Assembly: GCF_018531465.1 (NCBI RefSeq)
Contig: NZ_JAHDTF010000004.1
Span: 248,001-312,000, forward strand
Length of the DNA: 64,000 bases
Direction: 5' to 3'
Origin: Sphaerisporangium fuscum
GTDB lineage: Bacteria; Actinomycetota; Actinomycetes; Streptosporangiales; Streptosporangiaceae
Part shown: positions 51,239-59,689 of the stretch, one piece after another
Position numbering within the stretch: the first letter of the stretch is position 1
How the letters are laid out: every line of letters begins with the position of its first letter
The notes under the pieces: model-generated
Seen by the model: only the letters and a program-made list of their open reading frames with translations
Databases searched by the model: none
What the model was told of the DNA's origin: nothing
Position numbers and translations under genes: made by a program

Positions 51239-52351
51239 ATGAACGAGCAGGAAGAATCCCGGCCTCGGGTTCGGGTCGCGGTCGTCTTCGGCGGACGCAA
51301 CTCCGAGCACGCGGTGTCGCTGATGGGCGCCGGAAGCGTCCTGGCGGCCCTCGACCGGTCCAAATACGACGTCGTGCCGATCGGCATCGCGCCCGACGGC
51401 CGCTGGGTGCTGGCCTCCGAGAACCAGAGATTCGAGATCGAGGGCGGCGAGCTGCCCGTCGTCGACGACAGCGGCGCCGCCCTCGCGCTGCCCTCCGGCA
51501 GCGGATCGCTCGTCGCGCTCGACTCGGGGCGGATCCCCGAATCGCTCGGCCAGGTCGACGTGGTGTTCCCGATGCTGCACGGCGCCTACGGCGAGGACGG
51601 CACCATCCAGGGCCTGCTGGAGATGGCCGGCGTGCCCTACGTGGGCTCCGGCGTGCTGGCGAGCGCCGTCGGCATGGACAAGGCGTACATGAAGGCCGTG
51701 CTGGCCGCCGCCGGGCTGCCCGTCGGCCCGTACGTCGTGGTGCGCGACCGCGACTGGCGGCTGGAGCGCGAGCGCGTCCTGAAGGACGTCGAGGAGCTCG
51801 GCTGGCCGGTGTTCGTCAAGCCGTCCCGCGCCGGCTCCAGCCAGGGCATCTCACGGGTCGACGGCGCCGAGGGGCTGGAGCAGGCGATCGAGTTCGCCCG
51901 CACCCACGATCCGAAGGTCCTCGTCGAGGCCGCCATCGAGGGGCGGGAGGTCGAGTGCGCGGTGCTGGAGTCGCTCGGCGACGAGCCGCCCGCCGCGAGC
52001 CTGCCGGGCGAGGTGCTGTACGGGGACCACGAGTACTTCGACTTCAACGCCAAGTACGTCCCGGACGAGATGCGGCTGCAGGTGCCGGCCGACATCCCGG
52101 TCGCGGTGAGCGAGGAGCTGCGGCAGATGGCCGTGCGCGCGTTCGAGGCGCTCGGCTGCGAGGGGCTCTCGCGCGTCGACTTCTTCTACACGCCGTCGGG
52201 CAGCCTGATCGTCAACGAGATCAACACCATGCCGGGGTTCACGTCGCTGTCGGTCGCGCCCCAGCTGTGGGCCGCCACCGGCCTGTCGTACGCCGAGCTG
52301 GTCGAACGGCTGATCCAGCTGGCCCTGGCCCGGCCCGCCGGCCTTCGCTGA
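51239..52351 (+). CDS. ddl: D-alanine--D-alanine ligase
   Basis: Ddl makes the D-Ala-D-Ala dipeptide for peptidoglycan. The 370-residue ATP-grasp protein has VVFGGRNSEHAVSLMGAGSV, HGAYGEDGTIQGLLEMAGVPYVGSGVLASA, PVFVKPSRAGSSQGISRV, the omega-loop EYFDFNAKYVPDEM and the metal-binding VNEINTMPGFTSLS. These fit a D-Ala-D-Ala rather than a D-Ala-D-Lac (VanA-type) ligase. The 129-bp upstream gap carries its promoter; TAGATT 10 bp before the start is a -10 candidate. Confidence 0.95.
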   Translation: MNEQEESRPRVRVAVVFGGRNSEHAVSLMGAGSVLAALDRSKYDVVPIGIAPDGRWVLASENQRFEIEGGELPVVDDSGAALALPSGSGSLVALDSGRIPESLGQVDVVFPMLHGAYGEDGTIQGLLEMAGVPYVGSGVLASAVGMDKAYMKAVLAAAGLPVGPYVVVRDRDWRLERERVLKDVEELGWPVFVKPSRAGSSQGISRVDGAEGLEQAIEFARTHDPKVLVEAAIEGREVECAVLESLGDEPPAASLPGEVLYGDHEYFDFNAKYVPDEMRLQVPADIPVAVSEELRQMAVRAFEALGCEGLSRVDFFYTPSGSLIVNEINTMPGFTSLSVAPQLWAATGLSYAELVERLIQLALARPAGLR

Positions 52352-52372
52352 GGATCCCGGGCCGGCCCCCGG

Positions 52373-52822
52373 TCAGCCCTGGGGTTCGGGCGGGGTGACG
52401 GGGAAGGTGGCCTTGATCGGGGCGGCGAGGTCGAGGAGCACGCTCGCGGGCTGGTGGGCGCGGGAGATCGTGACCTCGACGTATCCGCCCCGTGTGATCG
52501 CGGTGAAGAGCGTGTCCCTGGCCGGGTCGGCGAACCAGGGCACTCCGTTGATGTCGGGCACCTGCTGCATGGGGTCCATGGCCGCCGGGCGGGAGACCCC
52601 GCAGCGGAGCGCGATCTCGCCTTCCCCCCAGACCGTGACGTACGGCGAGGGGGGCTCGGACGGGACGCGCTCCGCGCCGTCGAGGGTGTGGGGCAGCCGG
52701 GTGTTCAGGGTCTTGCAGTTGGCGGCCGTCGCGGCCTGCGGAGCGGGCGGCTCGACCCGTACGGCGCCGCCGCACCCCGCCAGCAGCGCCAAGGCGGCCA
52801 TGCCGACGACGACCCTGACCAC
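52373..52822 (-). CDS. DUF3515-family lipoprotein
   Basis: The 149-residue protein starts with GTG 52822 after GGGGGGAG and has a lipoprotein signal with lipobox LLAGC (Cys about 17). The mature part matches DUF3515: CKTLNTRLPHTLDG, SPYVTVWGEGEIALRCGV, INGVPWFADP, FTAITRGGYVEVTIS. Function unknown; the conserved place beside ddl and thiL in actinomycetes suggests an envelope role. Longer upstream frames are low-complexity. Confidence 0.82.
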   Translation of the reverse strand: MVRVVVGMAALALLAGCGGAVRVEPPAPQAATAANCKTLNTRLPHTLDGAERVPSEPPSPYVTVWGEGEIALRCGVSRPAAMDPMQQVPDINGVPWFADPARDTLFTAITRGGYVEVTISRAHQPASVLLDLAAPIKATFPVTPPEPQG

Positions 52823-52847
52823 GGCTCCCCCCGAAAGCTGTCGACGC

Positions 52848-53081
52848 TCAGATGTGCACGATCGGACATGTAAGGGTACGCGTGATCCCCTCGATGGCCT
52901 GAATCTGCGCGACGACGAGTTTGCCGAGTTCGTCCACGTTGTTGGCCTCCGCACGGACGATCACGTCGTACGGCCCGGTCACGTCCTCGGCCTGGGTCAC
53001 TCCGGGGATCGCCGCGATCGCACCGGCGACCGCGGCGGCCTTGCCGACTTCTGTCTGGATAAGGATGTAGGCCTGCACCAT
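52848..53081 (-). CDS. Stand-alone Lrp/AsnC ligand-binding (RAM) domain protein
   Basis: The 77-residue protein (ATG 53081 after GGGAGG; a GTG at 53084 adds one residue) is only the effector/oligomerisation domain of Lrp/AsnC regulators: VQAYILIQTEVGKAAAVAGAIA, VTQAEDVTGPYDVIVRAEA, LGKLVVAQIQAIEGITRTLTCPIV. There is no DNA-binding part. Such single-domain proteins form octamers or mixed oligomers and may bind amino acids. It overlaps nothing but lies 25 bp upstream of the DUF3515 gene on the same strand, a likely operon. Confidence 0.88.
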   Translation of the reverse strand: MVQAYILIQTEVGKAAAVAGAIAAIPGVTQAEDVTGPYDVIVRAEANNVDELGKLVVAQIQAIEGITRTLTCPIVHI

Positions 53082-53154
53082 CACGTCCTCCCGGCGGGGG
53101 CGAAACTCGCTCGTATCGGTCCCGTAACTAGATCAGCCCGAATCGCCACCGTAC

Positions 53155-54123
53155 ATGCAACACACCCGGAGGTGTGCTATCACACTCGCAGATCTTGGGG
53201 AATTCGGGATCATTGCCCGTATTGTCGGGCGCTTGCCACAATCTCCGGCGATATTGCTCGGCCCCGGCGACGACGCCGCGGTGCTTCGTGCCCCTGACGG
53301 GCGGGTGGTCGTGACGACGGATCTCCTACTTGAGGGTAGGCACTTCCGTCGCGATTGGTCCAGCTCGTACGACATCGGGAGAAAAGCGGCAGCACAGAAC
53401 CTTTCCGACGTCGTGGCGATGGGGGCCGACCCCACGGCCCTCTTCGTGGGCCTCGGCGCCCCCGGGGACCTCCCCGCGGACTGGCTGGACGGGCTCACCG
53501 ACGGCTTCCGGGACGAATGCGCGCTGGTCGGCGCGAGCGTCGCGGGCGGCGACGTCGTCAGGTCCGAGAAGATCCTGCTCGGGGTGACGGCGCTCGGCGA
53601 CCTGGCGGGCCGCTCCCCGGTGACCCGCTCCGGCGCGAGGCCCGGGGACGTCCTCGCCGTGGCGGGCCGGCTCGGGTACGCCGCCGGGGGGCTCGCGGCG
53701 CTCCTGGCGGGCCGGGAGGACCCTTCGTTCCAGGAATTCGTGGACGCCCACCGGCGCCCCCGGCCGCCCTACGCCTGCGGTCCGGCGGCGGCCGGGCTCG
53801 GCGCCACGGCCATGCTCGACGTGAGCGACGGCCTGCTGCAGGACGCCGGGCATCTCGCCGCGGCGAGCGGCGCGCGCGTGGAGATCGATCCCTCGGCCCT
53901 CCCTGTGCCGGACGTACTGGCGGACGCCGCCGCCGAGCTGGGCGAAGACCCGCTCACGTGGGTGCTGACGGGTGGGGAGGATCATGCCCTGCTGGCCTCC
54001 TTCCCTCCCGGTGTACGGCTGCCGGACCCGTGGCGGTTCATCGGAAAAATCACCCCAGGCGAAGGCGTGCAGGTCACCGGGCGCACCGAGGTGGCCGGTG
54101 GCTGGGATCACTTCCGTGAATAA
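53155..54123 (+). CDS. thiL: Thiamine-monophosphate kinase
   Basis: ThiL phosphorylates thiamine monophosphate to the active diphosphate. The PurM-like protein of about 314-322 residues has DLGEFGIIARIVGRL, LLGPGDDAAVL, VVVTTDLLLEGRHFRRDW, AAQNLSDVVAMGADP (metal Asp), SVAGGDVV, MLDVSDGLLQDAGHL and LTGGEDHALLA. The start is unclear: ATG 53155 would add eight residues and has no ribosome site, whereas ATC at 53179 has GGAGG (53168-53172) at ideal spacing and gives ITLADLGEFG, like other ThiL N-termini. Confidence 0.93.
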   Translation: MQHTRRCAITLADLGEFGIIARIVGRLPQSPAILLGPGDDAAVLRAPDGRVVVTTDLLLEGRHFRRDWSSSYDIGRKAAAQNLSDVVAMGADPTALFVGLGAPGDLPADWLDGLTDGFRDECALVGASVAGGDVVRSEKILLGVTALGDLAGRSPVTRSGARPGDVLAVAGRLGYAAGGLAALLAGREDPSFQEFVDAHRRPRPPYACGPAAAGLGATAMLDVSDGLLQDAGHLAAASGARVEIDPSALPVPDVLADAAAELGEDPLTWVLTGGEDHALLASFPPGVRLPDPWRFIGKITPGEGVQVTGRTEVAGGWDHFRE

Positions 54124-54198
54124 GGTGAAAATTGTGACAAAGAAGTATTGAAGGTGTTATGAAGTGGGGCGCCAGGTTTCTACATAGGAAGGCGCTTC

Positions 54199-55959
54199 AT
54201 GGGACGGGGACGCCACACGTCATCCCGAGGGCGGGAGTCCGACCCCGAGTGGGCGGGCGAGCACGACGACACGGGGTGGGACGACGAGCGAGGCACCCAG
54301 GAGTGGCTCAGCACCGAGGACCCTGATTGGCTCCAGGCCCCGGACGGCGGGAAGACCCCGAGCGGCGGCTTCGAGGCCCCGCAGCCGCCGCGGCACAGCG
54401 CATGGGACTCGCCCGGCCCTGCCTGGCCCAGCGCCTGGGACGACGAGCCGTCCGCCACCCCGCGTCCGGCGCCGGGCGCCGACACCTCCTCCGCCTTCTC
54501 GGCCCCCTCGCCGACCGGCCCCTCGCCGACCGGCCCCTCGCCCACCGGTCCCTTGCCCACCGGTCCCGCGAACGCGTGGGACACGGGCGACACCGGCACC
54601 GGAGCCCAGGAAAGCCGCCCGGCGTGGGACCCGGCGCCCACGGCTGAGCAGCCCTTGAGCGCCTGGGAACCCGCGTCCACGGCTCAGGGACCCACGAGCG
54701 CCTGGGAAGCCGCGCCCACAGGTCAGGGCGACACCTGGGATCCTGCCTCCACGGCGCAGGGTGGTACCTGGGATCCTGCCTCCACAGCGCAGGGTGGCAC
54801 CTGGGGGCCCGCGCCCACGGCTCAGCACCCCTCCCACGGCTGGGAGACCGGGCCCTCGGCCTCCGGCGGGTGGGACGCGCCGGCCGCCGAACCTCCGGGC
54901 ACGTGGAGCGCCGGCGAGACGGCGGTGCGGAGCGGCCGTACGGAGCCGGGAGCCGCCGTCGGCGGCCTGGCCGGCCCCGGGCGGTACGCGGAGCCCGGCG
55001 AGGAGACCGCGTACGCCCCCGCGATCGGCCCCGGCGCCGCCCCGGAAGATCTCCGCCCCGAGGAGCCGCACGCCGAGGGCGGCCATGTGCCGCCGAAACG
55101 ACGCCGTGGGCAGCGCCAGAGCCGGGAGCGCAAGGAGGGTTTCTGGCGGGGACGCCGTCTGGTGGCCCTGTCCGCGGTGGCGGTCGTCGCGGCGATCGGC
55201 ACCGCCGTCGTCGGCGTGAAGCTGGCCTCCTCCGGGCTCGACCTCACCAGCACCACCGCCTGCCCGAAGGGGCAGGCCTGCGCGGCCGTCGCGCAGGGGA
55301 AGCCCAGTGGGGGCGCCGCGCCGTCCGCGACCGAGGACTCCGCGGATCCGGTCACCTCCGACCCCTCCGAGAGCGAGACGACCTCGCCTCGCGCCTCCAA
55401 GCCGGCCAGGCCGACGGCGACCGCCGTCCATACCCCTGAGCGGCGCAACCCGCAGCCCTCGGCCCGCCCGACGCCGGAACGCACCCGGATCACCAGCCCG
55501 ACCCCCAAGGCGAGCCGCACCAAGGAGGACACGCCGGACCCCACGCCCACCGAGGAACCGACCGACACCGCCACCCCGGACGCCACCCCCACCGACGACA
55601 CCGATCCGGTGATCGGACCCGGCCGGGTCGCGGTCGACTTCGCCGTGTCCGGGCTCAGCGACGCCGGGTACACCGGCCAGGTCACCATCAGCAACAACGG
55701 CCCCGTCCTGTCGTCGGGGTGGAGCGTCCGGATCCCGGTCGGCGGCAGCGTCACCGGCGCCGACGGCGCGACCTGGACGCAGGAGGGCGGCACGCTCGTA
55801 CTGTCGTCCACCCAGGTGCTCGGCGAGAACGAGCAGGCCGTGGTCACCTTCGCTGCCGACGGGGACTCCAGCGCGCCGGACAGGTGCGAGCTGAACGGCG
55901 GGAGCTGCCGGATCCGCGTGAACGACAACGCCGTGTCCCAGGTCGAGCCGAACCCCTGA
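54199..55959 (+). CDS. Membrane protein with Trp-rich cytosolic repeats and a CBM2-like outer domain
   Basis: The 586-residue protein has no family name I can give. Residues 1-315 are hydrophilic, disordered and Trp/Pro/Gly-rich, with PTGPS and [11 protein letters not shown] repeats. A basic stretch ([13 protein letters not shown]) precedes one TM helix (residues about 320-342). Beyond it are a CPKGQAC pair, a Thr/Pro/Ser linker (about 365-470), and a C-terminal domain resembling a family 2 carbohydrate-binding module ([43 protein letters not shown]). Positive-inside topology places the CBM2-like part outside, possibly on glycan. AGGAAGG precedes ATG 54199. Confidence 0.72.
   Translation: MGRGRHTSSRGRESDPEWAGEHDDTGWDDERGTQEWLSTEDPDWLQAPDGGKTPSGGFEAPQPPRHSAWDSPGPAWPSAWDDEPSATPRPAPGADTSSAFSAPSPTGPSPTGPSPTGPLPTGPANAWDTGDTGTGAQESRPAWDPAPTAEQPLSAWEPASTAQGPTSAWEAAPTGQGDTWDPASTAQGGTWDPASTAQGGTWGPAPTAQHPSHGWETGPSASGGWDAPAAEPPGTWSAGETAVRSGRTEPGAAVGGLAGPGRYAEPGEETAYAPAIGPGAAPEDLRPEEPHAEGGHVPPKRRRGQRQSRERKEGFWRGRRLVALSAVAVVAAIGTAVVGVKLASSGLDLTSTTACPKGQACAAVAQGKPSGGAAPSATEDSADPVTSDPSESETTSPRASKPARPTATAVHTPERRNPQPSARPTPERTRITSPTPKASRTKEDTPDPTPTEEPTDTATPDATPTDDTDPVIGPGRVAVDFAVSGLSDAGYTGQVTISNNGPVLSSGWSVRIPVGGSVTGADGATWTQEGGTLVLSSTQVLGENEQAVVTFAADGDSSAPDRCELNGGSCRIRVNDNAVSQVEPNP
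54511..54570 (+). repeat. Four 15-bp tandem units in the Trp-repeat protein gene
   Basis: CCGACCGGCCCCTCG occurs twice exactly (54511-54540) and twice with changes (54541-54570), encoding PTGPS-type units. Confidence 0.85.
54733..54798 (+). repeat. Two 33-bp tandem units in the Trp-repeat protein gene
   Basis: Units at 54733-54765 and 54766-54798 differ at two bases and encode [11 protein letters not shown]; a degenerate third unit follows to about 54828 and more distant versions precede it, so the whole 54620-54850 stretch is a decaying tandem array. Confidence 0.8.
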
Positions 55960-55994
55960 GAAGGCGGGGCCCGCGGGCCTGGTTTCATGGACGG

Positions 55995-56780
55995 ATGACT
56001 CCTCCGTGCGTGCTGACGATCGCGGGCTCCGACTCCGGTGGGGGCGCGGGCATCCAGGCCGATCTGAAGACCATGCTGGCGCTCGGCGTCCACGGCATGA
56101 GCGTGGTCGCCGCGGTGACCGCGCAGAACTCCCTCGGCGTGCAGGGGTACTGGGAACTCCCCGCCGAGGCCGTGCGCGCCCAGCTCGACTCCGTCCTGGG
56201 CGACATCGGCGCACAGGCCATCAAGACGGGCATGCTGGCGTCCCCCGAGCTCGTGGAGGTCGTCGCCGAGGCGCTGTCGCGGGTGGAGGCGCCCATCGTG
56301 GTCGACCCGGTCGCCGTCTCCAAGCACGGTGACCCACTGCTGGCCCCCGCGGCCGTGCAGACCGTGATCTCCCGGCTGCTGCCGCTGGCGACCGTGGTGA
56401 CCCCGAACCTCTGGGAGGTCGAGCAGCTCACCTCCGTCAAGGTCGAGGACGAGGACGACCTGCGCCGGGCGGCCGACGCGATGCTCGCGCTCGGCCCCAC
56501 GTGGGTCCTGGTCAAGGGCGGCCACCTGCCGGGCCCGCCGGTCGACCTCCTCACCGACGGGACCGCCGAGTTCCGCTTCTCCGCCGAGCGGCACGACAAC
56601 CGGCACACCCACGGCACCGGATGCACCCTGGCCTCCGCCATCGCGTCCTACCTGGCGCTCGGCGAGGACGTCCCCCGCGCCGTCGAGATGGCCAAGGAGT
56701 ACGTCACGGGCGCGATCTCGTACGGCTTCCCCCTCGGCGCCGGCATCGGCCCCGTCGACCACGGCTGGCGCTGGCGCTGA
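55995..56780 (+). CDS. thiD: Hydroxymethylpyrimidine/phosphomethylpyrimidine kinase
   Basis: ThiD phosphorylates HMP and HMP-phosphate for thiamine synthesis. The 261-residue ribokinase-fold protein has [74 protein letters not shown], and the anion hole [14 protein letters not shown] with the catalytic Cys/Asp region. With thiL two genes upstream it gives a partial thiamine cluster. No TPP riboswitch was seen before it. Confidence 0.95.
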   Translation: MTPPCVLTIAGSDSGGGAGIQADLKTMLALGVHGMSVVAAVTAQNSLGVQGYWELPAEAVRAQLDSVLGDIGAQAIKTGMLASPELVEVVAEALSRVEAPIVVDPVAVSKHGDPLLAPAAVQTVISRLLPLATVVTPNLWEVEQLTSVKVEDEDDLRRAADAMLALGPTWVLVKGGHLPGPPVDLLTDGTAEFRFSAERHDNRHTHGTGCTLASAIASYLALGEDVPRAVEMAKEYVTGAISYGFPLGAGIGPVDHGWRWR

Positions 56781-56872
56781 CCCGCCTTGCCTCCACGCGG
56801 CGCCCCGGCGACACGGAACGGCGGCGGGGGGGATCACGCCTGACGGGCGCCGCTTGCGGGTAGCTTCCTAGC

Positions 56873-57487
56873 GTGTCGAATGCCCTGGTGCGTCTCAGCG
56901 TGAACGCCTCCGCCGGCCAGAAGGCCGCGGTGTCCGTCGTCGGCCTGCTGTTCCTCGCCGTCCTCGGCGGCATCGCCGCCGTCGTGGCCTCCATGCTGGA
57001 CTTCCCCGACACGAGCGGAGGCGGCGGCCTGCCGGAGACCGTCGTCACGGCGATCTTCGGATTGATCATGGTGGTGATGCTGGGCTTCGTCGCCACCATG
57101 GTCGCCGGCACCTACCTGCGGCAGGCGGTCCTGGACGGCACGGTGCTGCGCGTCCGGGGCCTGCTCGGGACGCGGGAGGCCGACCTGGCGACGACGCGGG
57201 TGTGGGTCGGCTCCGAGCCGGAGTACGTCACCAACCCCCACGGGGAGGGCACCGTGCCCACCGGGCGGCGGGTGCCGCATCTGGTGGCCGAGGACCCGAG
57301 GAGCGGCCGCAAGCTGCGGCTCCGCCTCCACACGACGGCTCGCACGCTGCTGCCCCCGCACGAGCTGAGAGCCCTCGCCGGGGCCGTCGAGTCGGGCCGC
57401 CGGGGCGAGCCGGAGGCCTCCCAGGCGTCCGCCACCGCCCTGCTGCTGCGCCGCCTCGCCGACGACCCCATCGCCCGCCTGCTGTAG
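56873..57487 (+). CDS. Actinobacterial two-TM membrane protein of unknown function
   Basis: The 204-residue protein (GTG 56873) has two helices (AAVSVVGLLFLAVLGGIAAVVASML and TAIFGLIMVVMLGFVATMVAGTYL, residues about 18-83), followed by a cytosolic beta-rich part resembling PH-like YdbS/bPH domains (VLDGTVLRVRGLLGTREADLATTRVWVG), then helices LPPHELRALAGAVE. The function is not known. It ends just before a bidirectional terminator facing rpmB. Confidence 0.7.
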   Translation: MSNALVRLSVNASAGQKAAVSVVGLLFLAVLGGIAAVVASMLDFPDTSGGGGLPETVVTAIFGLIMVVMLGFVATMVAGTYLRQAVLDGTVLRVRGLLGTREADLATTRVWVGSEPEYVTNPHGEGTVPTGRRVPHLVAEDPRSGRKLRLRLHTTARTLLPPHELRALAGAVESGRRGEPEASQASATALLLRRLADDPIARLL

Positions 57488-57517
57488 CGCCCTACGGGCG
57501 CGGCGACGGAAAGCCGA

Positions 57518-57549
57518 CAGCCCGCCGCCCTCGAAAGGGCGGCGGGCTG
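57518..57549. terminator. Bidirectional terminator between the two-TM gene and rpmB
   Basis: CAGCCCGCCGCCCT (57518-57531) and AGGGCGGCGGGCTG (57536-57549) form a perfect 14-bp stem with a CGAA tetraloop. Confidence 0.85.
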
Positions 57550-57564
57550 CCGGTGAGATTCAGG

Positions 57565-57756
57565 TCAGCGGGTGACCTTGCCCGCCTTGATGCAGGAGGT
57601 GCACACGTTGAGCCGCTTCGGCGTGTTGCCCACCATCGCGCGCACACGCTGGATGTTGGGGTTCCAGCGACGGCGGGTGCGGACGTGCGAGTGCGAGATG
57701 TTGTTGCCGAAGGTCGGCCCCTTGCCGCAAACGTCGCAGACGGAAGCCACGGTCAT
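57565..57756 (-). CDS. rpmB: 50S ribosomal protein L28
   Basis: The 63-residue protein MTVASVCDVCGKGPTFGNNI has HSHVRTRRRWNPNIQ and the second Cys pair in VCTSCIKAGK. Both CxxC pairs are present, so this is the zinc-binding (C+) form, in contrast with C- paralogues induced under zinc limitation. AAGGAGC precedes the ATG on the complementary strand. It is divergent from the DAK2 gene. Confidence 0.96.
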   Translation of the reverse strand: MTVASVCDVCGKGPTFGNNISHSHVRTRRRWNPNIQRVRAMVGNTPKRLNVCTSCIKAGKVTR

Positions 57757-57997
57757 CGCTCCTTAGGTCAGTCAATAGGCCCGAAACCGAGGTAGAAGCG
57801 GTGGTCGGGCATGCCGGGACAACCGGCTGGCCACACGAGGGTATCCGATGTCGCCCGGTGCACGCCAAACCGGGAACCGGCGAACGGGGATAATCTCGTA
57901 GCACCAACCGTAGCGCATCCGGGGAGATCGCGCGGTCGTGCCCGTGGGAACACCACCAGTCAGGAGCACCTTCGTCCCCGCGCTTGGGAGGATCTCG

Positions 57998-59644
57998 ATG
58001 AGTTCGGAGCCCGCCGAGGCAGGTGAGGGGGTGCACCCGCCGCTCCAGGTCCTCGACCCGAACGCCGTGCGCCGCTGGTCACGGCTCTGCGCCGACGCGC
58101 TCGGGCGGGCGCGCGCGGACATCGACGCGCTGAACGTCTTCCCCGTCCCCGACGGCGACACCGGCACCAACCTCCACCTGACGATGCTCTCGGCGGCCGA
58201 GGCGCTCGACGGCCTGCCGCCCGCGGCCGACCCGGAGACCACGTGGCGCGCCCTCGCCGACGGGGCGCTGGTCGGCGCCAGGGGCAACTCGGGAGTCATC
58301 GTGAGCCAGGCCCTGCGGGGCATGGCCGAGGTGTTCAAGCAGGGCAAGGGCGACGGCCGCGACCTGCGCGACGGGCTCGTGCGCGCCGCCGAGCTGGCGA
58401 GGAACGCCGTGGCGAGACCCGTCGAGGGCACCGTCCTGACCGTGCTCGGCGCGGTCGCCGACGCCGTCGCCGAGCAGCCGTCCCAGAGCCCGCCGGCGGG
58501 TGAGCTGGCCGAGGTGGCGGGAAGGGCCGCCGTGGCGGCGCGTACGGCGCTCGGCCGTACGACCGGGCAGCTGGAGGTCCTGGCCCGCAACGGCGTCGTG
58601 GACGCCGGCGCCGCCGGGCTGACCGTCATCGTGGAGACGCTGGCCTCGGTGATCACCGACTCCTACGTCGACCGCTACCAGGTCCCCGCGCCCACCGCCC
58701 GGGTCGAACCGGAGGCGGCCAAGGGCCCGGACGGGTGCGCCGACCCGCCGTGCTACGAGGTGATGTACCTCCTGGACGCCCGCGAGAGCGCCGTGGCCGC
58801 GCTGCGCGAGGAGCTCGACCGCCTCGGCGACTCCCTGGTGGTGGTCGGGGGAGAGGGCCTGTGGAACGTCCACGTCCACGTGGACGACGCGGGGGCCGCG
58901 ATCGAGGCGGGCATGCGTGCCGGACGGCCGTACCGCATCAGGGTCACCTACCTCGACGCGCCCGCCCGCCCCCACCGGGCCGGGCACGGCCGGGGCGTGG
59001 TGGCGGTGGCGGCCGGGGACGGCATCGCCCACCTGTTCGAGGACGCCGGAGCCGTGGTGGTACGCCGCGAGCCGGGGACCGTCCCACCGCTGGCCGCCGT
59101 GGTGGCGGCGATCAGGCAGGCCGGCACGGAGGTGGTGGTCCTGCCGAACGACAGCGGGACGAACGCCGTGGCCGTGGCCGCCGCCGAGATCGCCCGCGAG
59201 GAGGGCGCCGTGGTGAGCGTGCTGCCCACCAAGGCCACCGTGCAGGGCCTGGCCGCGCTGGCCGTGCACGATCCGCTGCGACGCTTCGACGACGACGTCG
59301 TCGCGATGACCGGCGCCGCCGGGCACACCCGGCACGGCCACGTGTGGGTGGCCGACCGCGAGGCCATGACCAGCGCGGGCATGTGCCGCCCGGGGGACGT
59401 CCTCGGCGTGATCGACGGCGACGTGGCGCTCATCGGCCCGGGGGTGGACGAGACGGCGGTGGAGGTCGCCGTCCGCATGCTGTCGGTGAGCAGCGAACTC
59501 GTGACCCTCATCATCGGGGCCGAGGGCGGCGAACGTCCCGCACGGGCCGTCCGTGCCCACCTCGAATCGACACGCCCCGACATCGAGATCGTCACCTACG
59601 AAGGCGCCCAGGGCGGCTACCCCCTCCTCATCGGCGTCGAATGA
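57998..59644 (+). CDS. DAK2-domain / fatty acid kinase-like protein (FakA/YloV type)
   Basis: The 548-residue cytosolic protein has an N-terminal DAK2 kinase domain (NVFPVPDGDTGTNLHLTM with the metal Asp cluster at about residues 46-62; GARGNSGVIVSQALRG; ARNGVVDAGAAGLTVIVE), a middle domain (YEVMYLLDARESAVAALREEL, WNVHVHVDDAGAAIEAG) and a C-terminal region (VVVLPNDSGTNAVAVAAAEIA). This is the FakA architecture, which phosphorylates fatty acids bound by FakB/DegV; no DegV gene is in the window. ATG 57998 follows GGGAGG. It is followed 45 bp later by recG, as in many Gram-positives. Confidence 0.9.
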   Translation: MSSEPAEAGEGVHPPLQVLDPNAVRRWSRLCADALGRARADIDALNVFPVPDGDTGTNLHLTMLSAAEALDGLPPAADPETTWRALADGALVGARGNSGVIVSQALRGMAEVFKQGKGDGRDLRDGLVRAAELARNAVARPVEGTVLTVLGAVADAVAEQPSQSPPAGELAEVAGRAAVAARTALGRTTGQLEVLARNGVVDAGAAGLTVIVETLASVITDSYVDRYQVPAPTARVEPEAAKGPDGCADPPCYEVMYLLDARESAVAALREELDRLGDSLVVVGGEGLWNVHVHVDDAGAAIEAGMRAGRPYRIRVTYLDAPARPHRAGHGRGVVAVAAGDGIAHLFEDAGAVVVRREPGTVPPLAAVVAAIRQAGTEVVVLPNDSGTNAVAVAAAEIAREEGAVVSVLPTKATVQGLAALAVHDPLRRFDDDVVAMTGAAGHTRHGHVWVADREAMTSAGMCRPGDVLGVIDGDVALIGPGVDETAVEVAVRMLSVSSELVTLIIGAEGGERPARAVRAHLESTRPDIEIVTYEGAQGGYPLLIGVE

Positions 59645-59689
59645 CCCTCGAGGTGTTCTTGTCGGTCGTGAGCGGTAGAACTTGGTGAC

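Noticed and set aside
54511..54798. A CRISPR array
   Set aside because: The repeats are tandem, without unique spacers, and lie in frame within a coding sequence.
55960..55994. A TPP riboswitch before thiD, or before thiL near 53085-53154
   Set aside because: The gaps are too short and lack the conserved CUGAGA and ACCUGA-type motifs.
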